NCBI RefSeq assembly: GCF_949628215.1
Contig: NC_134276.1
Coordinates: 102,489,799 to 102,553,798 of the forward strand
DNA: 64,000 nt
DNA from: Phalacrocorax aristotelis
Taxonomy: Eukaryota > Chordata > Aves > Suliformes > Phalacrocoracidae
Reading direction: 5' to 3'
Below the pieces are notes generated by a model. It searched no databases and was not told the DNA's origin. It worked only from the letters and a program-made list of their open reading frames with translations. Made by a program: the position numbers and the translations under genes. This document shows, piece by piece, positions 63,290 to 64,000 of this stretch (within the stretch, counting starts at the first letter, position 1; each line of letters opens with the position of its first letter).

Positions 63290-64000
63290 GGACCATGTAA
63301 GAATAAAATCAGAAAGGCCAAGGCAAAAAAAAGTCAATATAGTTAGCAAAGGAAAGAGAGGGTAACAAGAAAGCATTTCTATGCATTAGCAGTTAGAGGA
63401 AGACAATGCCAAAAAGTTCATCTACCCTTTGACAAGGATGGAAAGCTAGTAAGAGGTGACACAGAAAAAAGCCAAAGTGATTAATGTCTTTTTCCCCTCA
63501 CTCCTCAGCAAAAAGAATTAACTATGATCAGTTGACTAACTAATAACGTCTAAGGCTATAAATAACAAAAAGAACAGAATAGACTACTTCAGTAAGTCGG
63601 TTATTTTCCAGTCAGCCAGACCTGACAGAAACCAACTGAGAGCACGTGGGGAACTGGCTGAATCAATCCTAGAGCCATGAGGGATCCTTTCCCACAGCAC
63701 CTGGGGAACAGAAGACCAGTGACAGTGATTGCAGTACCTGTTTTTTTAAAAGAAGAATATAGGTGGAGAAAACAGCCTAACTTGAATTGCTGGAAATTGA
63801 ACAAATAATCAAACAAAGTTTTCTTTTGTGTATGGGAAATAATGAAAATGATAAGTAGAGGCCAAGAAAGATTTGCCAGGAACAAATAATGCCAAACCAA
63901 GCTAATTTCCTTCTCTGACAAGTAGCAGGTCTGACGGACAATAGATATTACATATCTTGACTTGAACAAGGCTTTCAACACAGTCTCTTGTGATTTCTTG
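63290..64000 (+). pseudogene. Decayed CR1-type LINE reverse transcriptase (ORF2), truncated by window end
   Basis: Pieces of a CR1-like ORF2 protein can be read on the plus strand in order: CKNKIRKAKAK near 63295, NKKAFLCISS near 63370, PFDKDGKLVRGDTEKS near 63427-63474, CQTKLISFSDK near 63889 and YLDLNKAFNTVSCDFL at 63951-64000. In intact CR1 elements these correspond to the linker before the RT domain (IRKAKAQ; DGKLVTDDKEKAEVLN...FFASVF), the SCLTNL block and the YLDFSKAFDTVSH...IL motif. The RT catalytic YxDD box would lie beyond the window. In-frame stops and frame changes show the copy is dead. Confidence 0.75.

Overview
The window is vertebrate nuclear DNA, most likely from a bird (another sauropsid is possible). 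Three things point there. It contains intact SLC5A3 and MRPS6 coding sequence close to the mammalian proteins. Its recognisable interspersed repeats are all CR1-type LINE pieces. Repeat density is low. There are no prokaryotic features: no operons, CRISPR arrays or insertion sequences.

The window is essentially one locus read on the minus strand. A CpG island at about 56.1-57.8 kb holds the promoter and first coding exon of MRPS6 (mitochondrial small-subunit ribosomal protein bS6m). MRPS6 has three coding exons: 56972-57016, 22524-22663 and 10667-10844. They splice in phase to a complete 120-residue protein. Intron 1 is about 34.3 kb and intron 2 about 11.7 kb. Inside intron 1, in the same orientation, lies the complete single-exon coding sequence of SLC5A3 (40622-42763, 713 residues), the Na+/myo-inositol cotransporter SMIT1. 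A strong splice acceptor at 43065/43066 suggests that SLC5A3 mRNA is made by joining a 5' exon from the CpG island to this large exon, so both genes would share a promoter. This matches the nested arrangement on human chromosome 21. The 3' UTR of SLC5A3 probably runs for several kilobases, perhaps to a poly(A) signal near 34.66 kb.

Region by region: 1-10.2 kb is intergenic DNA downstream of MRPS6, with CR1 3'-end fragments. 10.2-10.84 kb is the MRPS6 last exon and 3' UTR. 10.85-22.5 kb is intron 2, with a 32-bp tandem repeat and a palindromic TGGAAATTTCCA site. 22.7-34.6 kb is distal intron 1, with a recursive-splice-like site. 34.66-43.07 kb is the SLC5A3 exon. 43.07-56.97 kb is proximal intron 1. 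56.1-57.8 kb is the CpG island. 57.8-63.3 kb is upstream DNA with tonicity-element-like motifs. 63.3-64 kb is a decayed CR1 reverse transcriptase copy.

The two genes do unrelated jobs (mitochondrial translation and osmolyte uptake) but appear transcriptionally coupled. The most interesting regulatory observation is a perfect 16-bp palindrome in the CpG island that fits the NFAT5 tonicity-element consensus on both strands, with two further matches within about 1.3 kb upstream. I found no convincing new protein system. The unexplained long ORFs are listed as low-confidence curiosities.
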